Shown here: positions 25,401-39,830 of the stretch, piece after piece
Layout of the letters: every line of letters begins with the position of its first letter
How positions within the stretch are numbered: the stretch's first letter is position 1
Assembly (NCBI GenBank): GCA_017590115.1
Contig: JAGGNK010006559.1
Span: 4,199,642-4,263,641 of the forward strand
Direction: 5' to 3'
Length of the DNA: 64,000 nt
Origin: Montifringilla adamsi
Lineage: Eukaryota; Chordata; Aves; Passeriformes; Passeridae
Position numbers and translations under genes: made by a program
Notes under the pieces: generated by a model
The model's input: the letters and a program-made list of their open reading frames with translations, nothing else
Databases searched by the model: none
What the model was told of the DNA's origin: nothing

Positions 25401-27654
25401 CTTGCTGTATCTTCCCAAGAAGAAAAGCACTGTTTTTCAGGAAGAATCTCTTGGCATGGCTCAGAAAGTCTATCTGTAACTAGGGGTGCAATGATACAAT
25501 GCCACATTGCATCTCCTAAGCAGGAGGTTCTATAAAGAAGGAATACAGCCTGGAGAGGTTTTAAGCTCATCTTTTAAAGTAATCTTTTTTGGTTATATGG
25601 TGCCTTTCCCACAGATGTTTTCCTGAGTCAAGAAGCTTGAAGGTATATCTCAGAAAGTATCACTATAAACTTCACCTGTTCTCACACATCAGCATGACTA
25701 ACTCTTAAGAGCCAGAACACTGGGACTGAGTGAGATTTGTTCCTATGTTGCACTCCAATAGTGAATTACAATAAAGCAAATGAAACATAGTAAAGAATGT
25801 TCATAATGGAAAAATGTTTTGATAGACAAGCACTGTAGATTGCAAAGGGAATACACTTAGGATGTAGAGAGGCAGCTCATTAATGCAACAGAAATATTTG
25901 TTAATGCTTGGTGTAGGTATAGATTCAATGGCTTTTAGGGGCAAATCTCATGGCATTCATCCAAACAAAATTCCAAGTTAAGTGAATGAGTGTTTTCCCT
26001 AAAGACTGCAATATTTGACCCTTAGAAATACAAAATAATAAAAAATAAGCAGATGGGATTATTTGAATCCAATAATAAGCTAATTTACACAAATATCAAA
26101 AACACCCTTTTGTTAGCTAATTAAAGCTAATACACTCCCAGAAGTCTACTTTATTTCTACATTTACTTATAAATTATACATTTAATATACGAATAGCATA
26201 GTTTAGTTACTTAGAAATCCAGACTAAGCGTATAATAATGGCACAATCTAGTTAAACTGTTGATATTTCACTTCAGATACTGCAGTATCTGTCACAGTCT
26301 GTAAGTCAGGAATAAAATGTTGCATAAAACATTTCTAACTTGGTGAGTTTAGAAATGTAATAGAAATCAGGCTCTAAGAACAGATGTTATAGAGACAAAC
26401 CTTGTGTAGGGATTTGAAACATCATACCTATGGACACTGAACTAAATTGGCTTAAACTGATCTCCTGAGTATGCCTTAAAATGAGATGGTTTCTCACATC
26501 ACAGTCCCAAAAACAGATTCCACTGAAGAAAGAAGACTCCCACTGAGATCAAAGCAGATAAAAATCTAGCACATGATCAATCCTAAAACAGAGTAGGATA
26601 TATATGAAGTCAGTGTACTTTTATCATCTAAGTATGGTATCTCCAGATAACTCATTACATTCAGAGGCTTGCTTTACATAAACAGAGATTTCTCTCTCAC
26701 ACTGATCCTTCTGTTCTTCCCTCCCTCAGTCCATTCTGCTTCCTCTGAAGCATTACCTTCCATTCTTTCTGCCCATTACAACAACTCAAGCTTGTTAATC
26801 TTTCATAAAATCCTTCATCCCAGTCAGATAGAAGATCAATTTTCTTATTTTAAACGATACATGAGTGTATTCTCAAAAACCACAAAATGGTAATTCAAAA
26901 AGTAAAGAAAAACCTAGGAAACCACATAAGATTTAAAAAAAAAAAGTTTGGTTATACAAAAAAGGACATAAATTTCACTCTTAGAAAGCTCTTGAGACTG
27001 AGAACTAACTCTGCAAAATCATTAATGTGTCCTGTATTATAAGAAGTCTTCCTCAATTAGACTGGAAGAGGCCTCTAGGGTCACAAATATTTCACCCTTG
27101 TTATCACACATAACCACATCATATAAGTCCTTAGATAAACTTAGCAAATTTAATCAGAAAATCAGTCTTGGACTGTTGCTCTAAAACCTCCTGTAATTGA
27201 AAGTAATATTTTTTTTTCTGTTTTCCAGCCCATAACTATTCATGTATGGGTCATCTTGTGTATATATCACCACTATCCTTTGACTCAAACAGTTGTTCCC
27301 TCCCTGGTATTCAGTTCAGTTTCTTGCACATATATAGAGAGTCATTTTTCACTTTCCAGGCTTAAGAAGAACAGCTCTATAATACATTCTCTTTCTTTTA
27401 CGTGTCCTTTTGCCAAATATGAACCTTATTTTGCCAATGGGTGATTACATTTACACAGTTACTCAGATGAAGTTTAACCACTAAGATTATGCAGAAAAAT
27501 GTATTCTTTTGCCCCTTCCATGCCAAGCAAAACATTCGCACCAGGTAAGTAAAACCCTGCTTCACAGCCATGAGGAAGTGGCAGGGGTCATGGAAATCCC
27601 ATCAGCCCAAATGGAGAGGATTGGAAGGGATCACAGGTCCTCAGAAGAGTGAAG
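22460..27654. other. AT-rich non-coding block
   Basis: No gene is recognised. A GTTT-type simple repeat lies at about 24599-24616. A perfect donor consensus, CCAG/GTAAGTA, has its GT at 27545-27546 on the plus strand. Pyrimidine-rich acceptor-like sites end at 27229 and 27359, but every long combination is interrupted by stops, so at most it could be a non-coding exon. AT-rich homeodomain-like words occur at about 23765-23870. I could not test their conservation. Confidence 0.45.
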
Positions 27655-28086
27655 ATCATAGAATCATAGAATGGTTTGGGTTAAAAGTGACCTTCAAAGC
27701 AATTATCCAGTTCCAATCCTCCCACTATGGACAGGGACACCTCCCACTAGACCAGGTTGCTCAAAGCCGCATCCAGTCTCGAAGACTTCCAGGGATAGTA
27801 AACCCACAGCTTCTCCAGGGAACCTGTCCCAGTGCCTCACCATTCTCATAGAAAATAATTTCTTCCTGTTATCTCATCAAAACACACCTCCTTTCTCAGT
27901 TTGCAGCCATTCCCTTGTCCTGTCAGTGCATGCCCTTGTAAAAAGTCCCTCTCTGAAATTTTTTTAGGGCCCCAGTACTTCCACTACTGGAACACTGCTC
28001 CAAGGTCCCACCAGAGCACTCTGTTCTCCAGGCTAAACAATCTCAACTCTCTCAACCTGTCCTCCTCCAGCCCTCTGATCATCTTC
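27655..28086 (-). mobile_element. CR1 LINE 3' fragment
   Basis: It starts with ATCATAGAATCATAGAATGG, the reverse complement of the avian CR1 3' end. It continues through AGACCAGGTTGCTCAAAGCC, CCCTTGTAAAAAGTCCCTC and CTCCAGGCTAAACAATCTCA to the AGCCCTCTGATCATCTT block. Orientation is minus and the 5' part is missing. The element breaks off into a CAATG-based simple sequence on its right side. Confidence 0.92.
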
Positions 28087-28153
28087 AATGACAATGAAGA
28101 CAATGACTTCATTGAAGTCAATGCCAATTCAATGTCAATTCAATTGAAGACAA
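28087..28153. repeat. CAATG-rich quasi-palindromic patch
   Basis: The words CAATG, TTCAAT and GAAGACAAT recur in both orientations. One hairpin has TGACTTCA and TGAAGTCA arms separated by one base. An overlapping alternative pairs CAATGAAG with CTTCATTG. The patch sits exactly at the 5' break of the CR1 fragment and probably arose by slippage and template switching there. Confidence 0.75.
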
Positions 28154-28179
28154 TAACCAAGACTGGAAGAAAGCTGTAG

Positions 28180-28680
28180 AGTCTGGTGATCTCTGGGAGA
28201 AGGACTGTTGGCATGAATCTAGCAATTTCCCCGGCAAGAAGGAACAACCAAGCCCACAAAGTATAGGCATGGGGTCTGACAAGAGGGGGGCAGAAGGCTC
28301 ATCTTTACAGGTGTCATTGGAGCCTACACATCTGCCTCATCCCTGTCCACTCAGGCATCAACCCTACCTTCCCCCTCGAGCATCCCCCTCCCTTCATCAG
28401 CAGCTGCTTGTCAGTCTGACTCATCCCAGCCTCAAGCCCTTGTGCTTTCTGGGCTGCTGATGTGAGAGCAGGTGGCTCTGGCACGGGTGACTTGGAAGCA
28501 TACGGGGCACAGAGCCATGGCACTGGCCAGCCTTCAGTGCAGGCAGAGCAGCACACTCCACCTCTGCCAGCAGGCTGGATTCCCAGGCACACACCGTGCT
28601 CAGTCTGCATCTGAGAAATCTCTGTCCTGGCATGTTCTGTGTTACGAGCTGCCTCTGCTTACATTCAAACCATTATTACG
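28180..28680. other. Isolated GC-richer patch, nature unknown
   Basis: About 500 bases are clearly GC-richer than their surroundings, with stretches of C-rich sequence (CCTTCCCCCTCGAGCATCCC). Four overlapping frames of 63-108 codons lie here on both strands, none with a domain I recognise. It could be an old LTR or other retroelement piece, an exon-derived or regulatory sequence, or CR1-linked filler. It is not a CpG island by eye. Confidence 0.4.
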
Positions 28681-31600
28681 AGCCTTTGTAGTCATCCTGT
28701 ACTCAGCTGGTTACCCAGCTTTCTCTCAAACAATGAATTCCCAAATCAAAAGAAATAATCTGAATAACTCCTCAAGCACTAGCATGCTTGCACACTGACT
28801 GCTTGCACACTGTGAAGCTAAATTTCTTCACATTTCTGCAAATCTATCTAGTCCTCCTCTGAACTCTAGATATCTCCAAAACATTGACTCATTCCTTAGC
28901 ATACTCCTACACTTTATGCCAGGGTTGACAATGAAATACTAAGCCACAACAAATCTGAAGACCTAACTTTGATGAATGCAAATTCCCCAAATCCAGTACT
29001 GCTCCTTTCACCACAGTGATATCTCTCTTGTCCAATATCTTGTCCATCTCAGTTCTTTGCTCTTCAAGTTTCAAAAGTTCTCCTGTGGCAATGCAAGTGC
29101 TTTATTTAAGCTCATCTTGATATCGGCCATATTTTCATGCATTAAATACTCCTCACTAATTATTTTTTTTAAAAGCTAGAGCTTGTTTAACAACACCTGC
29201 TGCTGTCAAGTGCATATAAAATTCCATGCAACTTTTTACTGACCTCCACATTTCTAATTTTTCTCTCCTACAATACTTTTATCTAGGTATTTACCAGTGT
29301 TAAGTCAAAATAAAGGTCTTGCCACTGCACATAATATTTAAGTGAAGGGGAAAATTATGGGCAACTATTCCATACCTCCCATATCACTTCAACTGGTGGA
29401 CATTGACACATGTCCTGCCATCACTAAGTGCCTGTTATGCCTCACCTTTACTCTCAGTCAGCTGTATCACCCTTACCAACAGAAGAAATATGGTTAATGC
29501 GCCTTTCAGTCTACTCCTAAATGCCTATAATGAAATTGCTGTTTAATCTTCCCTTGGCATATCTCATTTTTGGGTTTTTTTGGTGTTCCTTTGGCTGAAA
29601 AACTGTTAAAACATGTCTTACTATATACAACTAACCCCTGCTTTCAGCAGCTTCTATTCTATCTTTTAAGGGATTTCTTTTCTGATTAGCCTAGAATGAA
29701 TGGAACAAACTCCCTAATTCTAAATAATTTCTGGAGAAGGACCATTTTGTCCAGCTAAATGAAGGAACACTGGGGTTTTTTCTTGGCCACTAATTTCAGA
29801 TAGCTTCTTCCATTATAAAGGTAATGGTGTTCCCCTCCCTCTAAAAAATCCTGAGTTTATTTGTTCAGCACATTTGTTCTCTATGTGCTTTTCCTAGGTC
29901 TTCAAAGTATCTTATTTTGAAACTGAGGACCCGAAATGTTAATACACTTTCATTTATGTTTCTATTTAAATCTAAATGAATGAGCTTGTCAACACTCAAT
30001 TCAAAGGGTTTTCTACAACTTTATTTTAAAATAAAATTATTTTTCTAGTAATGACAACTTGCCAACTGTAGAGCAAAGCAATTAAGGCTATCACACTGAT
30101 AACAGTACATTCTCCCCCTCTGAATTTCTGTGAGTGAGTTTTATCTTTTTTCTTAACACTACAGAGATCTCAACCCACACTGAATTCCATCTCTGGAGTT
30201 TCCAGGTAGGTCTCTTTTCATAACCAACACAGCTTCTTTTATTGCTTCTCCCCAAAGATTTTGATCTAACAGCTTCTTTTACTTACACTACTTTATTTTG
30301 CAAGTCTATGGCATGACTACTTAATCATTTTAGGAGCTACCAGTATATTTAATGAAGATACTGTATATTATTTCTGTGGGCAAAAAGAAAATATAGATTT
30401 GAAAAAGACTACAGATGTAATATCTAGCAGAATTTGTGTTATGGTTCAGACAACTGAAAGTATTGACATGGACTCTAAGAAAAAAATAAATTAGACATGT
30501 ACTCCAGAATCCCGTAAGATGTTTCTTCACATTAAATAAGGAGGGCACAACTGACCCCCTAACTTCATTTATCCATGTTACATTGTTTCTCAACATTTCT
30601 TTGTACTTTCAAACAAAACACCCATCCAAGACCTTGAAGAGGTTTTATGCAGTGCAGCAGTGTATCTATAAGCTATTAATATTTTTAAGGGCACCAGAAT
30701 AAAATGCTAATTATTACTATTATGATACATGTAAAACTGGTATATGGAAACTGGATGTAAATACATCTCTTATTTAGAATTAGTCAGAGGGACAAAGTGG
30801 AGACTATACACCTTACAAATTTTTGTTGTCATTCCTTCCTTCTGTACAAAAGAAATTATTGCTAAAGCAACACAGTTTTAAGGTAAAGAATTCATCTTTT
30901 GCTACTTGTCAAAAAATTTTCTATGAAAATAGTCAGAAAATATAGGGAATATCATGTTACAGATCTGTGAAACAAGCAAATGAAAGGGAAGAAAGCCCTA
31001 ACACAAAAGCTGTACTTTCCTCAAAGAGGACCATTCACTTAAAACATAAACATAAACTTCTATAGTATTTTGAAGTTATTCAAAAAGAGAAAATAAATAG
31101 AAGATGGTGAGCAATAAACATGAGCAGAAAAGAGGAATCAAGAAATAAAAGTTAGGACATTCTGTTACAGTAGGTTATGCTTTAGATATACTTCCTTTCT
31201 TTTTTCTTTTTTTTTTTTTCCTTTTAAGATACATTTTCAAGTAGAGATGTCAAAACAAAAAATTCACTGGGGCAAGGAACATTGCATTCTTCTTGCTTTA
31301 CCTTCCCTTAGCTCACCTACATATTCAACAAACTCATCACTTATTTAAGAAATAACTTGTACATCTGTATGTTTAAAACCTTCTGAGAAGTTACTGTGGT
31401 CTGTCACAAACTACTTAATGTATCCAGAGTATAAAATGTAGCAGAAAAGTGGTTTCACACTTTAAGAAAACACTAACCCTGGAATACTATTCTGGTTATT
31501 TCCCTCTTCAAAACAATTATTTGTTGTCATAAAACCAAAACCAAGCAAGTCCTGTTACACTGCTACAAAGTAGCTCTCTCTACATCTGTAGCCACCAGGT

Positions 31601-34600
31601 GTTGAAGTTACAAATTGTTAGACCATTTGCTTTAATAGACGCTATTTTCCATTTGTAACAATAACTAAGAATATTAACAGGAAAGTAAAGCGTTATTATA
31701 AGCACAATTTGTGAATTGACTTGACAATTCACTTCTATTTTTTCAGGGCCTCCTCAGAGGTCAACAACATTGTGATCAGGAACAATGTTAACTAATGAGA
31801 TCAGACCCGCACATGACTTCATCTTGTTTAGCTTCTCAGAGGACAATAATAGGTTTCCCTGAACCCATGCTATATCCAGTCTGATCACATATACACATTT
31901 AAGTCCAAGTTCCTGGGTTATTCACTAAGTTTTTGGGACTTCATTAACAAACCTCAAGTAAAATTTACTAGCTGTTCATATGAGTCCTTCCAATAGCTCT
32001 AACAGGGCAGTAAGAGATGAAAACAGCTACCCCAAATCTGCCTATGAGAAATCCAGAGTACCCTGGGAGCTCAATCTGCAATACAGTATATTAAAATTTT
32101 TGTTTGTAACATCCATTTGAGAGAGACTTGCAGAAAATTAAACTTTTGGCACAAGTGGTGATGGTGGGGGGAACTTTACATTTATTTTCCCACCCCTGTA
32201 TTTTCGACAGGGTTTGCTTTTGCTTTAAATAAATATTGAAGTGGATTGTTCTTCAGACAACACAAACTTCTCAGGTCAATTCATTTTGACACACACATCC
32301 CTTAAAGCACAAGTCATAAGTGGTTATTACCCCAAAGGGAGTGGAGATTTCTGGTACAGCAGCTCTTAAAAACCTTTGGGGAGCAGTTTATGTAGCATAA
32401 ACCCATATTGAGCCAAATTTTGCTACATGAGGGAGGAAGAAAAACTTTGCCACCTGCTAACTGCCTTTGCAAGAGTACTATTGCTTCATGGAGAATTGCA
32501 GGCTATTGCTTTATGGATAATTTATCCAAAAAAATGGGTCCTCAAAGGAGACATCACCTTTTATTCATTAAGCAACACAGCTGTAATAGCATGAAACGTA
32601 GAAAAAGCTTATGGGAACTTGGTTAATTTTTGGGAACACCAATCAGACAGAAGTTCTGTGAGGTTTTGTGTAACAAGAGACAGGCTCTTACTGAAGTGAC
32701 ATGGGGATGTAAATTTGGTTTTACACCTCAAAGTCCTAGCACGCAACAATATCACTGATGACCTAGTTTTACAATAATCAAAGAAGTACACAGCTTTCCT
32801 TCTACCTCTTACTTGTAGGACACCTGAGAGAAGAGAATATTAATGAGATTATTATCTCATTATTTCTCCATGGAGAGTCCATGACCGTCCTGAAAGGTGT
32901 CATATATATGTGAAAATATCTGTACAATGTATTTTGTTGTGGTCAGCAAGATTTTTAGGAAGACAAAATATATTCCAAATATTAGCCTAAATAATCCAAG
33001 AAGGTAAGGGTCAGTGAGTACAGTCTGACATTAATTAATCACCTATATTGATTATTAAATAGATTAGTCTTTTGTATAACTATATAAATGCATACCTATA
33101 AACCAATTTGTTGGATTTGGGGATTTTTACTCACTTATAAAATTTCACATGATAGGGATATTAAAGGGCAAAACTGGTTTTCTGCAAGAAGCCACCAACA
33201 TCAATCAGTATTTGGAGGTGGCACTACAATGACATGAACATTAACTGCAAATACAGCAAAATTACAGATAATGTGTAAAATATCAAAGAAAGCAGAATTT
33301 GGCCTCCATTCTTGCCCCCTCTCATGTACAGAAGGGAGACGAAAGTCTTAAGTTAGCTTTGCACGCTACCACAGAAACTCATGGAGTTGCATGAAAACTC
33401 AATTTAGTTTTGTGATCCAAGATAATCCCAAAATATCCAAACAGAGGTCTGCAGATATTAAGACAGCATTTGTCTATCTGTATGTGGGTTTTGTAACTTT
33501 TATTTATATATATGTGTATGCAAATTCACTGAATAAACTGAAGTTATGAAATTTGCATAATTCACTTTGTTCATGGCAAAATTTCAGGTCATCTAACAAG
33601 GAGTAAATTTAGAGGGTCACTAAAATCAGATAAAAGGAATAGCATTTACTTAGTGCATTTGCATTATAAGTGGCATACTATTGTCCTCATTTTAAAATCA
33701 TGATTTATTTGTATATCTGTACGCAGTCCAAGCCCAGGGCTGCTTCCCCAGATGAGCAGCATATCTGAGACCAGCTCCCATCCTGGCATTTCATCCACTA
33801 ATTCACAAGATAAACTGAACTTCTCTTGCTAGCTCTGAGGAGAAGACCTTTCAAAACTATGCCTCAGGAATGTAAGAAACCTAAATCTTCATACTCCAAG
33901 TGTGAGAAAGGAGAGAACAAATGAGCTCCTGGCTACCAAACGCAATGGTCCCAGTGCAGCACCCTCTGGCCACAGTGGCCCACAATAAAAGAAATGTTCT
34001 GATGGGCTCTAACCCAGGTCACAGCTTCCAACACAACTCCACATTACCAAGTCTAAAAAGTCACTGGATACAAATCACATCAACAACACAAAAATGGTTT
34101 CCAACAGTCAAATGCTTTATATACAAACAGTACTGTCAAATATTTGATAACATGCATTTGTAGGAAAAAATACTACTTTTTTTCCTCAATTTGATGCTGC
34201 TTGCAGTAGATACAAACCCAAAGTCACTATTCTTCTTAAAGCATTCTTTTAAAAAGGTCTACAGAAACAATTGTGAGACATAAGCATTTCAAATGGAAGA
34301 AAAGTTGGAATCCATTGAATTTCAACAAATCTTTTGAGATTCCATATGTATCAGTCCTTCCTCAAGCCTTATCATTACACAGTTACTGTAATAAACCATT
34401 TTCCTATACTAGTTCCACATGCATTTTTTCCATCTAATCATTTGCCTAAAAAGGATCCGAAAATAGGTCATAATTTCCATGCAGTTGCTTAACATGCAGG
34501 AATTTCCAGCCAATATTTTTGCAAAAGTCTTTTGTTACTATATGAAAGACACAGGAGTATTAAATATTCAAAGTTTATTTTGATGTAAAATGAACAGAGT

Positions 34601-37600
34601 TAACTTGTTTATGGTCCTTAACAAGATGTGATTATGAAATAATAATAGTTTCAATACCACAAAGGAACCACCAAAATGATCACAAAGATACTTGATTTGG
34701 GTCTGTTTGAAACCCATGTTAGGATCTGTCATATTACATTAAATTTATATAATTTGCTGAAGCTTAAAATCCATTTATTATCAGCAGGAGCATAGTTTAA
34801 TCTTCTATAAAATCAGTTTATAACCAAATAATACTGTTAAAACATGAGATTATTAATGTAGCATTGCAACATCAAGGAAAACAAGCAATGCTGACTTCCC
34901 TCTGTTGCAATATGCCACACCCACAGTTAATAAAAACAGACAGCCTCTGAGCTTTGTCGGAAACAAGATGCTGCGGTAAGGCACTCAAATAAATGACACA
35001 TCCAAAAGCTGCAATTAACTGGGCAAGAACTGGCTCTTCTTTGGAGCAGCTATTTCAATTGTATTAGGTACATTTAATGGGTTATCTGCCACAGGAGAAA
35101 AAGACCCATATCCTCTCCTGCACCACAGAGCACACAAATCCAAGTAAAGCCTAAAGAAAAAGACATAATTAAATCTTTTCTCTGAGGGACAGCAACACCT
35201 CCTGAATTGTCAGCTGAGCAGGAGTATTCTTCCTCAAGCTATCGCTTCTGTGATGCAGTACTAATGCAGAATAAAGGGATAAGCATTAAAAATATCCCTA
35301 AGCACAGTTTCCCACACACCACGTACAAGGTTCCAGAGCTTTTCAACTGAGAACGTGGGAAATATTATTTTACAGACAGCACTAGTATTAGCTCAAGACA
35401 CAGAAATATACAGGGTGCTTGGTGTCACCATTATGAGAGTATTTTAGTTGTGAATACAATTTGAAAAATATGGTGATACTGAAGATTGATAACATTTATA
35501 TGGTGCAGATGGGAAAGAAGGGTGGGTTTAATATTAGCCATCGAATAAACTGTACTCTCTACCAAGAGGTCTCTAAAATATGAGCAACATACGTAATTTT
35601 TGTCCAAAGAATTGCAATGGAAAATAAAAGTGAAATAATTTAAAAAAAAATTACATTCTGTTTGGGTGAAAACAATCTCATTACTCATCCTATATAAAGA
35701 AGCTGATGTTAGATTACGTTTGATTTCATTGCACTAAGGAGCACAAATCTGATCAAATCAAGTTAATGAATGCTCCTGTTCAACTACTAAAAAACATTAA
35801 AGGAGAACTTTAAATTCTTTAAAACCATTTCAAGCAGATTTCAAATATATATTTACTACAACAAAACCACAGAAAATTAATTAAATATTAAAAAAGACAT
35901 TTTTAACTGGGAATATAAGGAAATATATGAAGAGATGAAGCTACCAGCTCAAACTTAAGATAGCACTGTTTTAAGAACACTAAAGATTTAGCAGGAATTA
36001 AAAACATCATAATTTGGCATCAGAAAACTAAAAAATGGAGGCTCTATCGGCTGATGATGAATATAGTCACCATATTCAAGGCCAGTATACATCACAGCAA
36101 CCAGCAAGCACTTTTGCTGATTCCTTATCCTTTCAGGCACTGTTGCAGTTTCTCCAATAAAATTCCACAAAGAAAGGGCAGTATTTAGTAAAGAGGGAAT
36201 CCATTCATTGAACATTCTCTAGAATTACAAGTGCTTCCCGTCACAAGGCCAGTTTACTCCTAATAATGTGGAAATCCCTGTGCAGTTTTCTGTTGGTATA
36301 CCAAGGAGTGTACATCTCTGCATTGCTCATCTGTAAAGCAAAATCTCCTCTGTTTATGGGATATAAAACTGAGCATATCAGTTGATTTCTAAGGTCACAT
36401 TCACCTACCTAACAGTGTTTTTCCAAACAGCTATGTCATCTTTTCCCCAAATAATCCTAATTAATTGCTTTTGCATTAGGATCTTAATTTCTCGGCTCAC
36501 TGCCATGAGAAGTTTTTTTTTTCAGAAAAAGTCCTGATAACTCATGTTAACAACAACTCAAAATTGCCCTTCCTGGCCAAGTTTCTCCTGCTCCCATGTC
36601 CATCAAAGCTCTGGATTCAAGTTTCCTATCAGTAGTTATGACTAACCACTGCTAAGTTACAGACTGTGTAGACTGTCCTTGAAAGCAGCTCCATATCCTT
36701 GGCAGAGAGACTCTGCACAATCCTGAGTCATTCATGATGTCCCACCAAGAAGTTCCTGGTAAAAAAAAAAATTCCTCTATGAACAGGAAATCCACCTTAG
36801 ATGGCAATGGGCTGCATGTCTTCAGACCTAGCTAGTGCCACAGACAGACTGATCTTAGTTCAGATTTAACCATTTAAATAATTTTGTTCAAATAAAAAAT
36901 GTGAAATAATCTGAGTTACAAATGAACTGAAAATGCCTGAGCTGTCCAGAGTTGTTAAACTTTTTTAGAAGGGCAGCTGAGATACATCTGAGCATATGAG
37001 TTTTAAAAAAAAGTTTTGTTGAAGTTAAATTCTTAAAAATATCTCACTGCACAGCTACCGCTCCCATTTTTAAAAATAGGGCAACAGGGTTATTCTGGCT
37101 TGAAAGCCAGAAAAGGGGGCCCTAGAAATCTGCTGTTTCATCTCACCTAACAGGAGTACATTAGAAGTTGAAATAAATCTCCTCTTTGTACCCCTGTCCC
37201 ACAGAACATGCTCCCCCTGCAACAGTCATCGAGCACATCTGAATCTGCAGATGAGTAAGAGACTTTGTCATTGCTTATTGCTGTTCAGTGGGGCACAACT
37301 GCATGAATGCTAAAAATGAGATTAAAATGTACAGTTTCCAGTGCCTTCTATCCTCCATCCATGCTTTATGGAAAGCATGACAGAGTTAGCATTCACCATA
37401 ACGCAGAAAAAGGGCAGTAAGAATAATGGTGCCCACAGAACTAACATGAGTCAAGATGAGGAGACAAAGTAGTCAGGCTAGGGGAGACAGATGAGATAGG
37501 GGCAGGGAGATACGCAGTCACTGAAGTGTATTTCATTCCAGAACTTGGAGTGGAGCCCAGGAAACCAAAGTCTCAAACCCTCCTCTGCTGTCAGCTAGTA

Positions 37601-39480
37601 TTTACAAAAGCTAATTGCAAAGCTCTTCTCAGAGATTTGCAGCTGGACACAAAAAGGGCAACAGTCCTCTACAGTAACTCATTCCTTCACTGTTCCAAGA
37701 GTCAGACCACATTGCACTATAGTTCTTAACTTCTTGTGATCCTGTATCCCTACATGATATTGTTAAAGAAAATAAAAAAGTAGTTCTATTAAGTTTAAAA
37801 AATACATTACTTAATATCATAGAAGTGTTACAAGATTGAAAGTGTTGGAAAAAAACTTAGTGCAGAATGAATGAATGAAATATTCAAATACCGCAATTGT
37901 TCCTATATGCACTACAGCATGCACACACAATTGGAGAAAGTCTCTGTTCATTTGCAACCCTGGGTAATTAACACATGGCCCATATAAACATGTGTGCCAG
38001 CATCAATTAGGTTTCCTTTCTTCAACTGTGAAAGAAAGCTTCAGCCAAACGTAAAGGTTGCAATACAAAGAAAATAGTCTTCTGATCTGGGCTGAATGGA
38101 AAACAATGCAAGGAGGAAAAAAAAAGAGTTGGGTCAGATGTGCATCCAGACGGTCCCTGTCTGCTGCTCCAGCATCCTGCTATGCCATTTGTAGCATCAC
38201 ATCCAGTTCTTTTTCCCCCATTCCCTCTTAATATGCCTCACATACCAGAATGCCCACAGTCAGCAATGAGTGCCAGAGATTCTTTAAAAGATGAAGAAGA
38301 CCGTGAGGTTCACTGGGAAGCATTGTAAACTCTCATCCCTCAGAGCTATGTTGAATGTCACTGTCACCCTTAGGGAGATACATGATATTAACTCAGGGAT
38401 TCTGAGTATTAATTGCATGCGTCTCTACAAAACCTGTTACTGAAGGGAAAAGTTTTGAACCTGCAGAATTCCAAAGATTTTCCACCATAGTTCTATGAAG
38501 TTGCTGTTATCTCCTGATTTGGATTTATTCACAGTTAGTAATCAGGATTTTCCGCACACATTACATTTCCTGAATAGTGATGTTTCTCTCTGCAAGCTCA
38601 ATCTAGTGAATGTCAAAGCGTAGAACCCTGATGAAATGTTAAACAAAGCAAGAGATAGGCATTGACCCACAAAGCAGACGTGTAGCATCATTTAACAGGC
38701 TTAAGGACAAAATGTATTTCTGAAATATTTCAGCAAGCATCTGCATAAAGCTGACTGTTGATGGGAACTAAAGCTGACAAAGGCATAACAACATAAAAAT
38801 GCATCTGTGATCTTACCCTGTACGTACTTAAAGTGACAGCCCATCATGGTATAATTATCATATATTACTAATGGAATATTAATCAAACATTCATTACTCT
38901 AATTAGAAAAACTTGTCTCGAAAAGCAGCCTGACTTTTCACCTCTGAAACTGTAATCGACACACAAATGAATTTGACAGTCTTGATGACTATGAATCCTT
39001 AGTGGGAGAAATAATATCTTTATCTTCCAACATTTAGCTTAACTGCCAGTTTCCATCCTCTGTATGTAAAATTCAAGTGAGCTTAGATGATCTCATGCAC
39101 TGCTTCAACCTCTGTTAAGTACCACACATATATCTAACATGAGACAGAGATAAAACCTTGGCTATGTGCAGGTTTACCAAGTGGGGATTAAGTTTTTCTT
39201 TGAAAGAAGCCTGGAATATCTGTCTAGAATGTAAAAAGTCAAGCCTGAAGTAGGATTTCAGTTATCCATGCACATTCACACTTTTGAACCCGTATAGCCT
39301 TTTTTGTCCTTTCAAAAGTGTCATTTTTGTGCACATACAATGTCTAAACCCCCACAAATATTAACCACATACAAAGGAGACCAACTAGCAGTATAAAGTC
39401 TGCCTTTCAAATGATTCATGTGGAAAAGCAAAGCATTTAGGAGATAACATTCTGAAGTGCCAATATCCCAGCAGGTCTCA

Positions 39481-39485
<5 letters not shown>
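28681..39485. other. AT-rich non-coding block, about 10.8 kb
   Basis: No gene, CR1 or other recognisable element is seen. A pyrimidine tract lies at about 31195-31227. AT-rich words resembling homeodomain sites are dense around 34560-34870 and 38850-38910 (CTAATTAG at about 38899), which may mark conserved enhancers. I cannot test this. The open frames are short and without domains. Confidence 0.5.

Positions 39486-39521
<36 letters not shown>
39486..39521 (+). repeat. A36 homopolymer
   Basis: There are thirty-six consecutive A residues. No retroposon body is recognisable upstream and no target-site duplication is obvious, so it is listed as a simple homopolymer and not as a processed-transcript tail. 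Confidence 0.9.
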
Positions 39522-39524
<3 letters not shown>

Positions 39525-39830
39525 ACGTGATCTTTGTGCTCATGTATTGACACAATCCAATGCCTGCTTAAGGAAATGATAGACATTACACTCACAGTGT
39601 GAGCCACAGGCTTCAACGAGAAGCAGACCAGGCTTCTATGGATTATTCTAGCTATGCTTAATCATGAGACGCTTTTAACAATAAAAATTATATGTGTATA
39701 CGTTAGAGGCTTCACCAGGCTATGCTGGATTATGGACAGGGTTCTCTTTATACACCTCGCTGAAGGTGTTGAAATCTGGCGCTGTTTAAGTCTGCTTTTC
39801 ATTTCAAAGTGTGTTCTGATTTTGCCCTAA

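Noticed and set aside
39486..39521. Processed pseudogene tail
   Set aside because: No recognisable transcript sequence or target-site duplication accompanies the A run.
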